64,000 nucleotides of DNA from Novosphingobium sp. KA1 (GCF_017309955.1 NZ_CP021247.1:869501-933500); one strand, 5' to 3'; positions 1 to 8,926 are shown, counted from the first letter of the stretch. The notes: generated by a model not told the origin, from the letters alone. Made by a program: numbers and translations.

Positions 1-810
1 GTAGATGCTCGGCTGCCCGTTGAGATACGACAGATAGAGGATCTTCGAATAGTCCGGCGAATAGCGCGGGGTGAGCGCGGTGGCCTGGCCGCTGGTCAGA
101 TAGCGGTGGTTGGCGCCGTCCGAATCCATGATCGCCAGCCGCTTCATGCGGTGATCCTTGGGCCCGGTCTCGGCAATGTAGGCGATCTTGGAATCGAAGA
201 ACGGACTTTCACCCGAAAGCCGCGAATAGACCATGTCCGCGCACTTGTGCGCCGCGCGGCGCCAGTCGGAAGGAGCGACCTGCCAACCGCCCTTCATCAG
301 CTGCTGCTTGAGCTGGACGTCGTAGAGATAGCAGCCGATCGTCAGGTTGCCGTCGGCTCCGGCGCGCACATAGCCCTGCACCAGCATGTTCGCCGCGCGT
401 GCCGACCAGGTCGGATAGTCAGGCGCCTGCACCTGGGCATAAGCGGGCTGCGGCAGGCCGTCCGGGCCCGAGGGCTTGAACAGGCCGTTGTTGCGAAGGT
501 CGGATGCAACCACTTGCGACAGGGCGCGGCCCAGCGCGCCGGTCGAGCCGGCATTGGTCTGGGTCGGCACGTCGTTGTCGGTCGCGAAATTGGTGATCGC
601 GATACCGAGGTCCTGCCAGGCACCGTCGGCGGAAACCGAGCCGGTGAGTCCGGCATCGTCGGCTTCGAGCCCCTGATCGGCCTGCCCCGCCGGAGCAGGC
701 GCCGACTGGGCGGGAACCGGTGCCGGCTGTGATTGGGCATAGACACCGTAGACCGGTGCAGTCGAAGCCAGAGCGAACGACAGGACGAGCGTAAGCGGAC
801 GAGAAGTCAT
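1..810 (-). CDS. tolB: TolB, Tol-Pal periplasmic beta-propeller protein (C-terminal part outside window)
   Basis: TolB is the periplasmic partner of Pal in the Tol-Pal system, which links inner and outer membranes during division. Reading from an ATG on the minus strand gives MTSRPLTLVLSFALASTAPV, a typical Sec signal peptide. An N-terminal TolB domain follows (DLGIAITNFATDN, LVQGYVRAGADGNLTIGCYL), and then the first propeller blade (FDSKIAYIAETG, IMDSDGANHRYLTSG). The frame is open to the window edge, so about 270 codons are visible and the rest of the propeller is missing. The start ATG overlaps the tolA stop (ATGA), which indicates translational coupling in the tol operon. Pal would be expected next, outside the window. 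Confidence 0.95.
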   Translation of the reverse strand, partial: MTSRPLTLVLSFALASTAPVYGVYAQSQPAPVPAQSAPAPAGQADQGLEADDAGLTGSVSADGAWQDLGIAITNFATDNDVPTQTNAGSTGALGRALSQVVASDLRNNGLFKPSGPDGLPQPAYAQVQAPDYPTWSARAANMLVQGYVRAGADGNLTIGCYLYDVQLKQQLMKGGWQVAPSDWRRAAHKCADMVYSRLSGESPFFDSKIAYIAETGPKDHRMKRLAIMDSDGANHRYLTSGQATALTPRYSPDYSKILYLSYLNGQPSIY

Positions 811-1799
811 TGCGAAAGCCTCAGGTCGAAACGGAACGACGAAACGCGTTTCCACGCATCGTAGTATTCCGAGGGAAGATTGAAAGGCGAAGCGAGTTGC
901 ACAGCGCGGATCGCCTGTTCGGCATGGCGCTGCGCCTGCGCGCGATTGGCATCGGTGATACCCATCTGGCGCACGACGATCGGCCGACCGGCAAGGCTGC
1001 CGTCCGGGTTGAGATTGAACGAGAGGATCGTCACCAGCTGATCGGCATCGGCGCCATCCGGCGGGCTCCAGTGCGGCTTGAGCTGCCGGGTGATCGCCCC
1101 CGACAGCGCCGAGCGCACTTGCGGGCCGATAGCGGCGGCAGGCGTCCCCTTGCCCTGGTTGCTGGTCGCGCCGGAAACGCCGGACAGGAAGTCGGAGCCG
1201 ACACGGCTTCCGCCCGCCTTTTTCGGCGTGGCCGAGGGCTTTGCGGCGGTATTGGCCGAACGGTCGATGCCGGTGAGGATCTGGTCGATCGGGTTCTTGC
1301 GCGGCGGCGTGCGCGTGGCCGGCTTCGCGGCAGGCCTGGCAACCGGTTTCGCAGCCGGCTGCGCAGGCTTGGGAACCGGCTTCGCGACCGGTTTGGGTGC
1401 CGGTCTTGGGGGCGACACCGGCGCGGGCTTTGGAACCGGCTTGGGTACGGGTTTCGGTGCCGGGACCGGCTTGGGCGCAGGCTGCGGCGGCGCGGGCTTG
1501 GGGGCTGGAGCCGGCACCGGCGCCGGAGCGGGTGCAGGTTCGGGCGCCGGGGCCGGAACGGCCTCGCCCAGGGTCGGCGCGATATCGGGAGCGGCCTGCT
1601 CGAACGGGTTGGGCGAGGTCGAGGTGGGCGCGACATCGTCGCTCAGCGTCACCTCGATACGCTGCGGCGGCGGAATCACCGGTGGCTCGCCCGGCTGCGC
1701 GCGCAGCAGCACCAGCAGCCCCGCGTGCAGCGCCAGCGCCACCCCAAGGCCGAGCCCCTCTTCCTTGCTCAGTCCGGACCTGGTTCTAACCGTTGCCAT
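807..1799 (-). CDS. tolA: TolA, energy-transducing periplasm-spanning Tol protein
   Basis: TolA is anchored in the inner membrane by one N-terminal helix and spans the periplasm to pass TolQR-derived force to TolB/Pal. The sequence shows a single membrane segment at about residues 14-35 (GLGLGVALALHAGLLVLL). A very Pro/Ala/Lys-rich domain follows at about 75-185, with repeated PAPAP and PKPVPKP units that would form an extended rod. The C-terminal domain at about 220-330 is TolA/TonB-C-like (RSALSGAITRQLKPHWSPP). It lies 15 nt after tolR and overlaps tolB by 4 nt. At 330 aa it is within the alphaproteobacterial range. The Pro-rich rod, rather than the Ala/Lys helix of enterobacteria, is usual in this group. 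Confidence 0.93.
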   Translation of the reverse strand: MATVRTRSGLSKEEGLGLGVALALHAGLLVLLRAQPGEPPVIPPPQRIEVTLSDDVAPTSTSPNPFEQAAPDIAPTLGEAVPAPAPEPAPAPAPVPAPAPKPAPPQPAPKPVPAPKPVPKPVPKPAPVSPPRPAPKPVAKPVPKPAQPAAKPVARPAAKPATRTPPRKNPIDQILTGIDRSANTAAKPSATPKKAGGSRVGSDFLSGVSGATSNQGKGTPAAAIGPQVRSALSGAITRQLKPHWSPPDGADADQLVTILSFNLNPDGSLAGRPIVVRQMGITDANRAQAQRHAEQAIRAVQLASPFNLPSEYYDAWKRVSSFRFDLRLSQ

Positions 1800-1814
1800 C
1801 GTGTCCAGCCTAGC

Positions 1815-2284
<470 letters not shown>

Positions 2285-2285
<1 letters not shown>

Positions 2286-2998
2286 CAGCGCTGCTCCAGC
2301 TCGCGGGTCAGCGCGGAGTGCAGCTTGTCGGCAAAGCGCTGCATGCGCGATTCGAACATGTTCACCCGGTGCGAGAAACGGTTGTAGGCGATAACCGCCG
2401 GAATTGCCGCAAACAGGCCGATGGCGGTGGCGAAGAGCGCCTCGGAGATGCCGGGGGCAACCACCGCAAGCGAGGAGTTCTGCTGCTGGCCGATCTGGAA
2501 GAAGCTGTTCATGATCCCCCAGACGGTACCGAACAGGCCCACAAAGGGACCTACCGACCCCACCGTCGCCAGGAAGTTCAGGCGGGCGGACAGCTTGTCG
2601 GCCTCCTCGCCGACCGACGAACCCATGGCCATGGCGATACGCTCACGCGCGCCTTCGAGGTCGATCTGCTTCATCGAGGCATTGCGGCGCCACTCGGCCA
2701 GACCCGCGCCGGCCACCTTGCCCATCGGCACGTCGCCGCGGCGGCGGTCCTTCTGGTAGGCCTCGAAGTTCTGGGCCTCCCAGAAACCGTCCTCGTAATC
2801 GTCCGAGGCGCGCGAGACCGAGCCCATGCGCAGCATGAAGCTGATGATGATCGTCCAGACCCAGAGGCTCGCGAGCAGCAGCCCGCCCATGATCGCCTGC
2901 ACCACGATATCCGCGTGCAGGAACAGTTCGATGGGGTTGAGGTGGTTGGAATCGCTGCCGATGGAGATGGCAGAGGCGAGCATTTCAAAGGTCATCAT
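2285..2998 (-). CDS. tolQ: TolQ, MotA/TolQ/ExbB proton-channel subunit
   Basis: TolQ is the polytopic subunit of the TolQR motor in the inner membrane. Three membrane segments are visible in the 237 aa: about residues 30-57 (VVQAIMGGLLLASLWVWTII), 143-167 (LATVGSVGPFVGLFGTVWGI) and 185-210 (ISEALFATAIGLFAAIPAVI). The long cytoplasmic loop lies between the first and second, which is the family topology. The start overlaps the ybgC stop as ATGA. A second ATG immediately follows the first (MMTFEM), so the exact start could be one codon later. Confidence 0.95.
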
Positions 2999-3507
2999 TG
3001 TCCTTCCGGGCCGGTCTGGAGGTCCTGCGAGGAGCTGTCGAGTAGGGTGGCGAAGGCCTGTTGCCAGGCCTCGGGCTGTCTGCGCGGTCGTCCTTCAGGA
3101 CTGATGAACCCGACCTTTACCGTCGCTTCGGCAAGCCGGATTTCGCCGCGCCGGGCAATCTGGCGCAAGGTGCAGCTGACGCGGCCGACCTGCAGGGCAT
3201 GGGTCTCGATCACCACCGCGTCGCCAAGGCGCGCGGGCGAAAGGTATCGCACGTTGACTTCCGCCACCGTGTAGAGCCCCGCGCCCGAATCCAGCGCGGC
3301 GCGCTGGTCGATGCCCAGCAGGTCGAGCAGGTCGGAACGCGCGCGTTCGAACCAGCGGATGTAATTGGCGTGATAGACCACCCCGCCCGCGTCGGTGTCC
3401 TCGTAGAACACGCGCAGCGCGTAGCGGTGGACGGGACCGTCGAAAACCCCGCCTTGCGGGCTGGGATCCCGCGATGAAACGGGGGGGATGGGGGTCTGTG
3501 CACTCAT
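2995..3507 (-). CDS. ybgC: YbgC-type acyl-CoA thioesterase (hotdog fold), first gene of tol operon
   Basis: This is a hotdog-fold thioesterase of the YbgC/TolC-associated family, which hydrolyses acyl-CoA (or acyl-ACP) and usually heads tol operons. The signature YEDTDAGGVVYHANYIRWFE, with its catalytic Asp, lies at about residues 35-55. The rest follows the family (RYLSPARLGDAVVIETHALQ). The protein is 170 aa, longer than the usual ~135, because of a Pro-rich N-terminal stretch (MSAQTPIPPVSSRDPSPQGG). The real start could lie further in, nearer HRYALRVFYEDTD. Its coupling to tolQ fits an envelope or lipid role. Confidence 0.9.
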   Translation of the reverse strand: MSAQTPIPPVSSRDPSPQGGVFDGPVHRYALRVFYEDTDAGGVVYHANYIRWFERARSDLLDLLGIDQRAALDSGAGLYTVAEVNVRYLSPARLGDAVVIETHALQVGRVSCTLRQIARRGEIRLAEATVKVGFISPEGRPRRQPEAWQQAFATLLDSSSQDLQTGPEGQ

Positions 3508-3640
3508 GCCGGGGGCCTGTGTAACGGGAGGGGGGCGCGGTGCAACCCTGCGCGGGGCTCACACGGCAAGAATGCCGACGTCATGCCGCCCGCGCGAGGC
3601 GGGCAGCCCGGTTTTCCTCAGGTTTTGTCGAGGATCCCGC

Positions 3641-4018
3641 TCAGTCGGCGATCATCTGGAAGAACTGCCGCCCGCCGAAGATGTGGACATGCAGATGCGG
3701 CACTTCCTGGTGGCCGTTGGTACCCATGTTGACCATCAGGCGGTAGCCCGGCCCGTCAAGTTCGAGCTGGCGGGTCACGTTGCCCACCGCGCGCATGAAG
3801 CCGGCGATCTCGCCGTCCTCCGCCCTGGCGGTGAAGTCGTCCCACGAGACGTAGCGGCCCTTGGGAATGACCAGCACGTGGACCGGCGCCTGCGGACGGA
3901 TGTCGTTGAAGGCAAGCGCGAACGCGTCTTCGTAGACTTTGCCGCAGGGCAGTTCGCCGCGCAGGATCCGGGCGAAGATGTTGCTGTCGTCGTAAGGCTG
4001 CCTGGGGTCGATCGGCAT
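3641..4018 (-). CDS. HIT (histidine triad) family protein
   Basis: This is a 125-aa HINT-like nucleotide hydrolase or transferase. The histidine triad HLHVHIFGGR is near the C terminus, and the conserved N-terminal strand NIFARILRGELPCGKVYED and HVLVIPKGRYVSWDD are present. Family members hydrolyse AMP-lysine or adenosine phosphoramidates; the physiological substrate here is unknown. It is the last gene of the his run, 45 nt after hisE. A HIT gene after hisE is common in alphaproteobacteria. A short GC hairpin (GCCCG..CGGGC) lies beyond its stop at about 3588-3605 and may help termination. Confidence 0.92.
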   Translation of the reverse strand: MPIDPRQPYDDSNIFARILRGELPCGKVYEDAFALAFNDIRPQAPVHVLVIPKGRYVSWDDFTARAEDGEIAGFMRAVGNVTRQLELDGPGYRLMVNMGTNGHQEVPHLHVHIFGGRQFFQMIAD

Positions 4019-4063
4019 CGAAATCTCCGCTTTACTTCAGTATCTTGCCGTCAGGATCGGCCA

Positions 4064-4390
4064 TCACGACCGGGGCCGGGAAGCCTTCTCGGCGATGCCC
4101 GAGACGCCCTCGCGCCGGTCGAGCTCGTCGAGGACCGAGGCGAACGGGACATTGCGGGCCCCCAACAGCACCATGAGGTGGAAGATCAGGTCCGCAGCCT
4201 CGCCGACCAGCGCCTTGTCGTCCTCGGTCAGCGCGGCAATCACCGTTTCGGTGGCTTCCTCGCCCAGCTTCTGCGCGATCTTGCCGATGCCCCTGGCATG
4301 AAGCTTGGCCACATAGCTCGACGAAGGATCGGCATCGCGGCGTTCGGCGATGGTTGCCTCAAGGCGCGCCAGGGTTTCGGAAGTGCTCAT
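4064..4390 (-). CDS. hisE: Phosphoribosyl-ATP pyrophosphatase HisE
   Basis: HisE removes pyrophosphate from phosphoribosyl-ATP, the second step of histidine synthesis. The 108-aa all-helical MazG-like fold is recognisable by SSYVAKLHARGIGKIAQKLG, EEATETVIAA and EAADLIFHLMVLL, which hold the acidic metal-binding residues. The hisI cyclohydrolase is not fused to it and is not in the window. It lies downstream of hisF, separated by a small PEP-CTERM gene. Confidence 0.94.
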   Translation of the reverse strand: MSTSETLARLEATIAERRDADPSSSYVAKLHARGIGKIAQKLGEEATETVIAALTEDDKALVGEAADLIFHLMVLLGARNVPFASVLDELDRREGVSGIAEKASRPRS

Positions 4391-4440
4391 CGCGGCAAGC
4401 CATGGGCAAGGCCATGTCCGGGGTCAAGCCCGCGGATGCG

Positions 4441-4641
4441 TCAATCGCTGCCCTTGCCGCGCGAAAAGCGCCGGCCGAGCCAGACACCGGCCACACCGAT
4501 ACCCAGCAGCAGCATCCCGCTCGGCTCCGGCAGGGTGATCGCATCGGCCGCATGGGCAGGCAGCGGCATCAGGGCGCCCGCGACGACAACCCCCAGCGAA
4601 GCGGGTGCAATCGGGAACGGGGTGCCATGAAAGCGCTGCAA
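4441..4641 (-). CDS. Minimal PEP-CTERM sorting-signal protein
   Basis: This 66-aa protein has a Sec-type signal peptide (ASLGVVVAGALMPLPAHA, likely cut after AHA at about residue 31). It is followed almost at once by LPEPSGMLLLGIGVAGVW and an Arg-rich end (LGRRFSRGKGSD). The Pro-Glu-Pro motif, single membrane helix and basic tail are the PEP-CTERM sorting signal recognised by exosortases (EpsH/XrtA class). Only about five residues lie between the predicted cleavage site and the sorting motif, so there is no cargo domain. The gene sits in the his run between hisF and hisE. No exosortase gene is visible in the window. Its function is unknown. Confidence 0.72.
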   Translation of the reverse strand: MQRFHGTPFPIAPASLGVVVAGALMPLPAHAADAITLPEPSGMLLLGIGVAGVWLGRRFSRGKGSD

Positions 4642-4766
4642 CGGGCCTCTCCAATCAGCTGCCGACAGATATGTCCCGATCTTGGCCGGGGAGCGGCATG
4701 CGGCAAGTACGTATAAGGGAATGTCTCGATTCGGGCCATGGCGTTAACTAACCATGAAGACCGATT

Positions 4767-5528
4767 CTAACCCCGCGCCGGCAATCCCGCGGCGCGCAGG
4801 GCGGCATGGGCCTCGGCGATCGAGTGCTTGCCGAAGTGGAAGATCGAGGCGGCCAGCACCGCACTCGCCTTGCCCTCGGTCACGCCCGCCACGAGGTGGT
4901 CGAGATTGCCAACGCCGCCGCTGGCAACCACCGGAATCGAAACGGATTCGGCGATTGCGCGGGTGAGCGCGAGGTCATAGCCGTTCTGGGTGCCGTCGCC
5001 GTCCATCGAGGTCACGAGCAGTTCGCCGGCGCCGTAGTCCGCGAGCTTCACCGCATGCTCCAGCGCATCGATCCCGGTCGCCTTGCGGCCGCCGTGGGTG
5101 AAGATTTCCCACTTACCCGGCGCCACCCGCCGCGCATCCACCGAGGCGACGATGCACTGCGAGCCGAATTTTTCGGCAATGTCGGCCACCACTTCGGGGC
5201 GCGAGACAGCGGCGGAATTGACCGCCACCTTGTCGGCGCCCGCCAGCAGCAGCGCGCGGGCATCGTCCGCCGTGCGCACGCCGCCGCCCACGGTGAGCGG
5301 CATGAAGCAGACCTCGGCAGTGCGCTGCACGACGTCGAGCAGGGTGCCGCGGCCTTCGTGGCTGGCCGAAATGTCGAGGAAGCACAGTTCGTCCGCCCCG
5401 GCCTTGTCATAGGCGCGGGCCTGTTCGACCGGATCGCCGGCATCGATCAGGTCGACGAAGTTGACGCCCTTCACCACGCGCCCGTCGCGGACATCGAGGC
5501 AGGGGATGACGCGGATACGAACTGTCAT
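4767..5528 (-). CDS. hisF: Imidazole glycerol phosphate synthase cyclase subunit HisF
   Basis: HisF is the TIM-barrel cyclase that, with HisH, converts PRFAR and ammonia to imidazole glycerol phosphate and AICAR. The catalytic Asp near the start lies in [14 protein letters not shown] (D11). The second catalytic Asp lies in [16 protein letters not shown]. Phosphate-binding loops are seen at LTVGGGVRT and [15 protein letters not shown]. The length of 253 aa is normal. It follows a small membrane-protein gene and hisA. Confidence 0.96.
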   Translation of the reverse strand: MTVRIRVIPCLDVRDGRVVKGVNFVDLIDAGDPVEQARAYDKAGADELCFLDISASHEGRGTLLDVVQRTAEVCFMPLTVGGGVRTADDARALLLAGADKVAVNSAAVSRPEVVADIAEKFGSQCIVASVDARRVAPGKWEIFTHGGRKATGIDALEHAVKLADYGAGELLVTSMDGDGTQNGYDLALTRAIAESVSIPVVASGGVGNLDHLVAGVTEGKASAVLAASIFHFGKHSIAEAHAALRAAGLPARG

Positions 5529-5549
5529 TTCAAGATCCTTGGCATGACT

Positions 5550-5795
5550 TCACTCTACCGGCTTGAAGAACAGCATCACGCACAATGCGCCCAGCGTCAG
5601 GCACACGGCAAGGTTGAACGCCGAATAGCCCCAGAACCTCTGCGGATTGTCCGCCAGCGTGGTCTCGACTTTCGAGCGCGCGCGGCTGAACAGCAGCAGC
5701 TTCGCCTTGCCCTCGCGAAAATCGCGCAGCGCCCAGAGCGCGCTCGGCACCAGCACCACCAGCGCCATCACCGCGATGAGGCGGTTCTCGTTCAT
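5550..5795 (-). CDS. Small two-helix membrane protein inside the his operon
   Basis: I do not recognise a named family for this 81-aa protein. It has an N-terminal helix (LIAVMALVVLVPSALWAL), a basic middle (FREGKAKLLLFSRARSKVE) and a second helix (FNLAVCLTLGALCVMLFF). This predicts two membrane passes with the loop at the surface. Its ATG overlaps the hisA stop (ATGA), and hisF follows 21 nt after its own stop. It is therefore co-transcribed and coupled with the histidine genes. Nothing in it suggests an enzymatic role. Confidence 0.8.
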   Translation of the reverse strand: MNENRLIAVMALVVLVPSALWALRDFREGKAKLLLFSRARSKVETTLADNPQRFWGYSAFNLAVCLTLGALCVMLFFKPVE

Positions 5796-6523
5796 CCCTC
5801 GCGCTCGGCTATCTGGATCGCGGCGGCAAGGTCGAGGCGGCCGTCGTAGAGCGCGCGGCCGGTGATGACCCCCTCGATCCCGTCACGCGCATGAAGCGCC
5901 AGCAGGCGGATGTCGTCGAGGCCCTTGACGCCGCCGCTCGCGATCACCGGCAAGTCGGTGCGGCGCGCCAGATCGACGGTGGCGTCGATGTTCACGCCCT
6001 TGAGCAGGCCGTCGCGGCCGATGTCGGTGAACAACAGCGAGGCCACGCCCGCGTCCTCGAAGCGGCGAGCCATGTCGACGATCGACACGTCGGAGACTTC
6101 CGCCCAGCCCTCGGTCGCGACCATGCCGTCGCGCGCGTCCACCGCGACGACGATGCCGCCGGGGTATTCCCGCGCCATGTCCTTGACGAACTGCGGGTCC
6201 TTCAGCGCGGCGGTGCCCATGACCACGCGCGACACGCCAAGGTCGAACCAGCCCGCCACCGCCTCGCGGGTGCGGATGCCGCCGCCCAGCTGCACATGGC
6301 CGGGGAACACCTCGAGGATGGCTTCCACCGCCTCGCGGTTCTCGGCGCGGCCGGCGAAGGAGCCGTCGAGATCGACGACGTGGAGATACTGCGATCCGGC
6401 TTCGGCAAACAGCATGGCCTGCGCGGCGGGATTGTCCCCGTAGACGGTGGCGCGATCCATGTCGCCTTCGGCAAGGCGGACGACCTGCCCCTGCTTGAGG
6501 TCGATGGCGGGAAATACGATCAT
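5792..6523 (-). CDS. hisA: ProFAR isomerase HisA
   Basis: HisA is the TIM-barrel isomerase acting on ProFAR, upstream of HisHF. It begins MIVFPAIDLKQGQVVRLAEG with the catalytic Asp in AIDLK. The second catalytic Asp lies in VVAVDARDG. Phosphate-binding loops are seen at VQLGGGIRT and LPVIASGGVKGLDD. The length of 243 aa is typical. It begins after a 138-nt gap downstream of hisH that carries a double-hairpin repeat, and it is coupled to the following membrane-protein gene. Confidence 0.96.
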   Translation of the reverse strand: MIVFPAIDLKQGQVVRLAEGDMDRATVYGDNPAAQAMLFAEAGSQYLHVVDLDGSFAGRAENREAVEAILEVFPGHVQLGGGIRTREAVAGWFDLGVSRVVMGTAALKDPQFVKDMAREYPGGIVVAVDARDGMVATEGWAEVSDVSIVDMARRFEDAGVASLLFTDIGRDGLLKGVNIDATVDLARRTDLPVIASGGVKGLDDIRLLALHARDGIEGVITGRALYDGRLDLAAAIQIAEREG

Positions 6524-6548
6524 CTGGCGATCCTGACCTATACTACTT

Positions 6549-6638
6549 CGTCGCCCCCGCGAAGGCGGGGGCCCCGCTGGCGGCTGGGCGGGACGAGAGC
6601 AGAAGAAAAGCGGGATCCCCGCCTACGCGGGGATGACG
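6549..6638. repeat. BIME-like double-hairpin repeat, copy 1
   Basis: Two GC hairpins lie between hisH and hisA. The first is CCCCCGC-GAA-GGCGGGGG near 6552-6571. The second is ATCCCCGC-CTAC-GCGGGGAT near 6615-6634. The unit begins CGTCGCCCCCGCG and ends CGGGGATGACG, so its two halves are in inverted orientation. The same arrangement recurs at 31660-31743 with a different central spacer. It may attenuate or stabilise the his transcript here; that is inference. Confidence 0.85.
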
Positions 6639-6661
6639 AAGAAAGTGCATGCTGCCGAAGC

Positions 6662-7300
6662 TCACGGCTTCCATTCCAGAAACCGCGTCAGCAAAGCGAG
6701 GCCGTAAGCCTGGCTCTTTTCCGGGTGGAACTGCACGCCGACGACATTGTCCCTGGCCACCGCCGCGACCAGGCCGCCGCCATGGTCGGTCATCGCCGCC
6801 ACATGCGCGCCGTCGTCGGGCTGGAAGTGGTAGGAGTGCAGGAAATAGGCCTCCCCCGCATCGATCAGCCCCTGCGCCGGATCCTTGAGGCCGAGCGAGA
6901 CATCGTTCCAGCCCATGTGCGGGATCTTGATCGCGGGATCGGTGCGCTCGATCATCTGCACCTGGCCGCCGATCCAGTCGAGCCCTTTGGTCACGCCGTG
7001 CTCCAGCCCGCGCGTGGCGAGCAGCTGCATGCCGACGCAGATGCCGAGGAACGGCGCACCGCCGACATGGACGCGCTCGGTCATCGCCTCGACCATGCCG
7101 GCAATGCCCCAGAGCCCTTCAGCGCAGGCGCGGAACGAGCCGACGCCGGGAAGCACGATGCGGTCGGCCGCGCGGACAACGGCGGGATCGGCGGTGATCG
7201 CCACGTTCCGGGCACCAGCGGCGCGCAGGGCGTTGGCCACCGAGTGCAGATTGCCCGCGCCGTAGTCGATCAGCGCCAGAGTCTGACCGCCTCCCGTCAT
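6662..7300 (-). CDS. hisH: Imidazole glycerol phosphate synthase glutaminase subunit HisH
   Basis: HisH is the class I glutamine amidotransferase subunit that supplies ammonia to HisF. The nucleophile Cys lies in FLGICVGMQLLA. The His and Glu of the triad lie in VGVQFHPEKSQ near the C terminus. The N terminus (LALIDYGAGNLHSVANALRA) is diagnostic. The length of 212 aa is normal. Its start overlaps the stop of the YciI-like gene (ATGA). It is separated from hisA by a palindromic repeat. Confidence 0.96.
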   Translation of the reverse strand: MTGGGQTLALIDYGAGNLHSVANALRAAGARNVAITADPAVVRAADRIVLPGVGSFRACAEGLWGIAGMVEAMTERVHVGGAPFLGICVGMQLLATRGLEHGVTKGLDWIGGQVQMIERTDPAIKIPHMGWNDVSLGLKDPAQGLIDAGEAYFLHSYHFQPDDGAHVAAMTDHGGGLVAAVARDNVVGVQFHPEKSQAYGLALLTRFLEWKP

Positions 7301-7590
7301 CCGGCGAGCCCTGCCACGCTGTCATCGAGAAAACCGGGCGCCCACTCGATCACTTCGACTTCGGCGACAACGCCCGCCACGAAGGGATCGGTTGCGGCCA
7401 GCGCGGCCATCGCCTCGCGGCTGTCACCGCGGGCGAGGATGATGCCGCCCTCGCGCGGGACCTTGCGGCCCCAGGCCACGAAGCGTCCGGCGGCATGATG
7501 GCCGCGCAGCCAGGCGACATGCTCGTCCAGCAGCGCGTCGACCTGCTCGACGGGGGCGATGTAGCGAAGCGAGATGATGAAGAGGGCCAT
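7297..7590 (-). CDS. YciI-family (dimeric alpha/beta-barrel) protein
   Basis: This 97-aa YciI-like protein has the family pattern FIISLRYIAPVEQVDALLDE near the start, then HVAWLRGHHAAGRFVAWGRK and GGIILARGDSREAMAALAATDPFVAGVVAEVEVIEW. The fold resembles muconolactone isomerase. Most members have no defined reaction, though some cleave chlorinated aromatics. It is coupled on both sides: the first base of its start is shared with the hisB stop, and hisH overlaps its end. That ties it to histidine gene expression without showing a biochemical link. Confidence 0.88.
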   Translation of the reverse strand: MALFIISLRYIAPVEQVDALLDEHVAWLRGHHAAGRFVAWGRKVPREGGIILARGDSREAMAALAATDPFVAGVVAEVEVIEWAPGFLDDSVAGLAG

Positions 7591-8192
7591 TACAGGGTGT
7601 CTCCGCCGAGGATGCCCTTGGTCGAGGGGATCGCCCCGCCCTTGCGCGGATCAAGCTCCACCGCGGTGCGCATGGCGCGGGCAAAGCCCTTGAACAGGCC
7701 TTCGCAGATGTGGTGGTTGTTGGTGCCGTAGAGCAGTTCCATGTGCAGGGTGATGCCCACCGCCTGCGAGATCGAGTGGAACCAGTGCTCGACCAGCTCG
7801 GTATCGAACTCGCCCAGCTTCTCCTGGGTGAAACCGGCCTTCCACACGAAATAGGGGCGGCCCGAAATGTCGAGCGAGACACGGCTCAGCGCCTCGTCCA
7901 TCGGCGAGTGGACGTCGCCGTAGCGGCCGATGCCGGCCTTGTCGCCGAGCGCCTGCGAGATCGCCTGACCGATCGCGATGGCGCTGTCCTCGGCCGTGTG
8001 GTGCTGGTCCACATGAAGGTCGCCCTGGATATGGCAGGTGATGTCGATCAGCGAATGGCGCGAGAACTGCTCGATCATGTGATCGAGGAAACCGATCCCG
8101 GTCGAGACGTCGTAAGTCCCGGTGCCGTCGAGATTGACCGAAACCGCGATGCGGGTCTCGTGGGTGTTGCGATTGATCGAGGCAGTGCGCAT
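7590..8192 (-). CDS. hisB: Imidazoleglycerol-phosphate dehydratase HisB
   Basis: HisB dehydrates imidazoleglycerol phosphate to imidazole acetol phosphate using Mn2+. This is the monofunctional 200-aa form, without a phosphatase domain. Both repeats of the metal-binding pattern are present: [14 protein letters not shown] in the first half and [19 protein letters not shown] in the second. [19 protein letters not shown] is also diagnostic. It is the first gene of the minus-strand his run. A 205-nt divergent region to sspB must hold its promoter, but I see no clear element. Confidence 0.96.
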   Translation of the reverse strand: MRTASINRNTHETRIAVSVNLDGTGTYDVSTGIGFLDHMIEQFSRHSLIDITCHIQGDLHVDQHHTAEDSAIAIGQAISQALGDKAGIGRYGDVHSPMDEALSRVSLDISGRPYFVWKAGFTQEKLGEFDTELVEHWFHSISQAVGITLHMELLYGTNNHHICEGLFKGFARAMRTAVELDPRKGGAIPSTKGILGGDTL

Positions 8193-8397
8193 GCGAAGGG
8201 CCTATAGACCGATGCTGCGTGGAATCAATTGTGCGTATCGCGCCGCCGCCCGGCAATCTTCGGTGGGCGAACCTCCCCTCCCACACCCTCCTTTGGTCGC
8301 ATTCAGGCAAAACGACCTAGGGAAAACCCGACTGGTCATGCTATTTTCTGGTCGAACATGCTTGACCCGCCGGTCTTGCATCAGCACCTAGAGCGCG

Positions 8398-8901
8398 ATG
8401 AACGATACGCCTCAAGACAGCCTGATCCCTTACGACGAGATCGTACAGGAAGCCCTGCGCGCCGTCGTTGGCCGCGTGCTCGGCCAGGTGGAAGCCTCCG
8501 GCGGCGCCCTTCCGGGGGGCCACCATTTCTACATCACCTTCAAGACCGGCGCTCCGGGGGTCTCGATTCCCGCCGAACTGCGCGCCCGTTTCCCGGACGA
8601 GATGACGATCGTCCTCCAGAACAAGTTCTGGGACCTGGCGGTGGGCGAACAGGGCTTCTCGGTCAGCCTCAGCTTCAACCAGCGGCCCTCGAACCTGGTG
8701 ATCCCGTTCTCGGCGATCACCGCCTTCGTCGACCCGGCGGTGGACTTCGGCCTGCAGTTCCAGGCCATCGCCGACGACGAGCTGGACGACGAGCCGATCG
8801 TGGAGCCCGGCAACGACGCGGAACGCGACGTCGCCTCGCGCATTACTCCCAGCGAAGACGGATCGAACGTCGTTTCGGTCGACTTCGGGAAAAAGAAGTA
8901 G
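8398..8901 (+). CDS. sspB: SspB-family ClpXP adaptor protein
   Basis: This is an alphaproteobacterial SspB-like protein (167 aa). SspB tethers ssrA-tagged and other substrates to ClpXP. The core shows DEIVQEALRAVVGRVLGQVEA, HHFYITFKTGAPGVSIPAEL, MTIVLQNKFWDLAV and FSVSLSFNQRPSNLVIPF. An acidic linker (DDELDDEPIVEPGNDAERD) leads to a C-terminal tail, NVVSVDFGKKK. The family's tail binds ClpX, so the short hydrophobic/basic end fits that role. It is transcribed divergently from hisB. Confidence 0.88.
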   Translation: MNDTPQDSLIPYDEIVQEALRAVVGRVLGQVEASGGALPGGHHFYITFKTGAPGVSIPAELRARFPDEMTIVLQNKFWDLAVGEQGFSVSLSFNQRPSNLVIPFSAITAFVDPAVDFGLQFQAIADDELDDEPIVEPGNDAERDVASRITPSEDGSNVVSVDFGKKK

Positions 8902-8926
8902 GCGGGCAGCGTCAGCCCGGGAAAGC

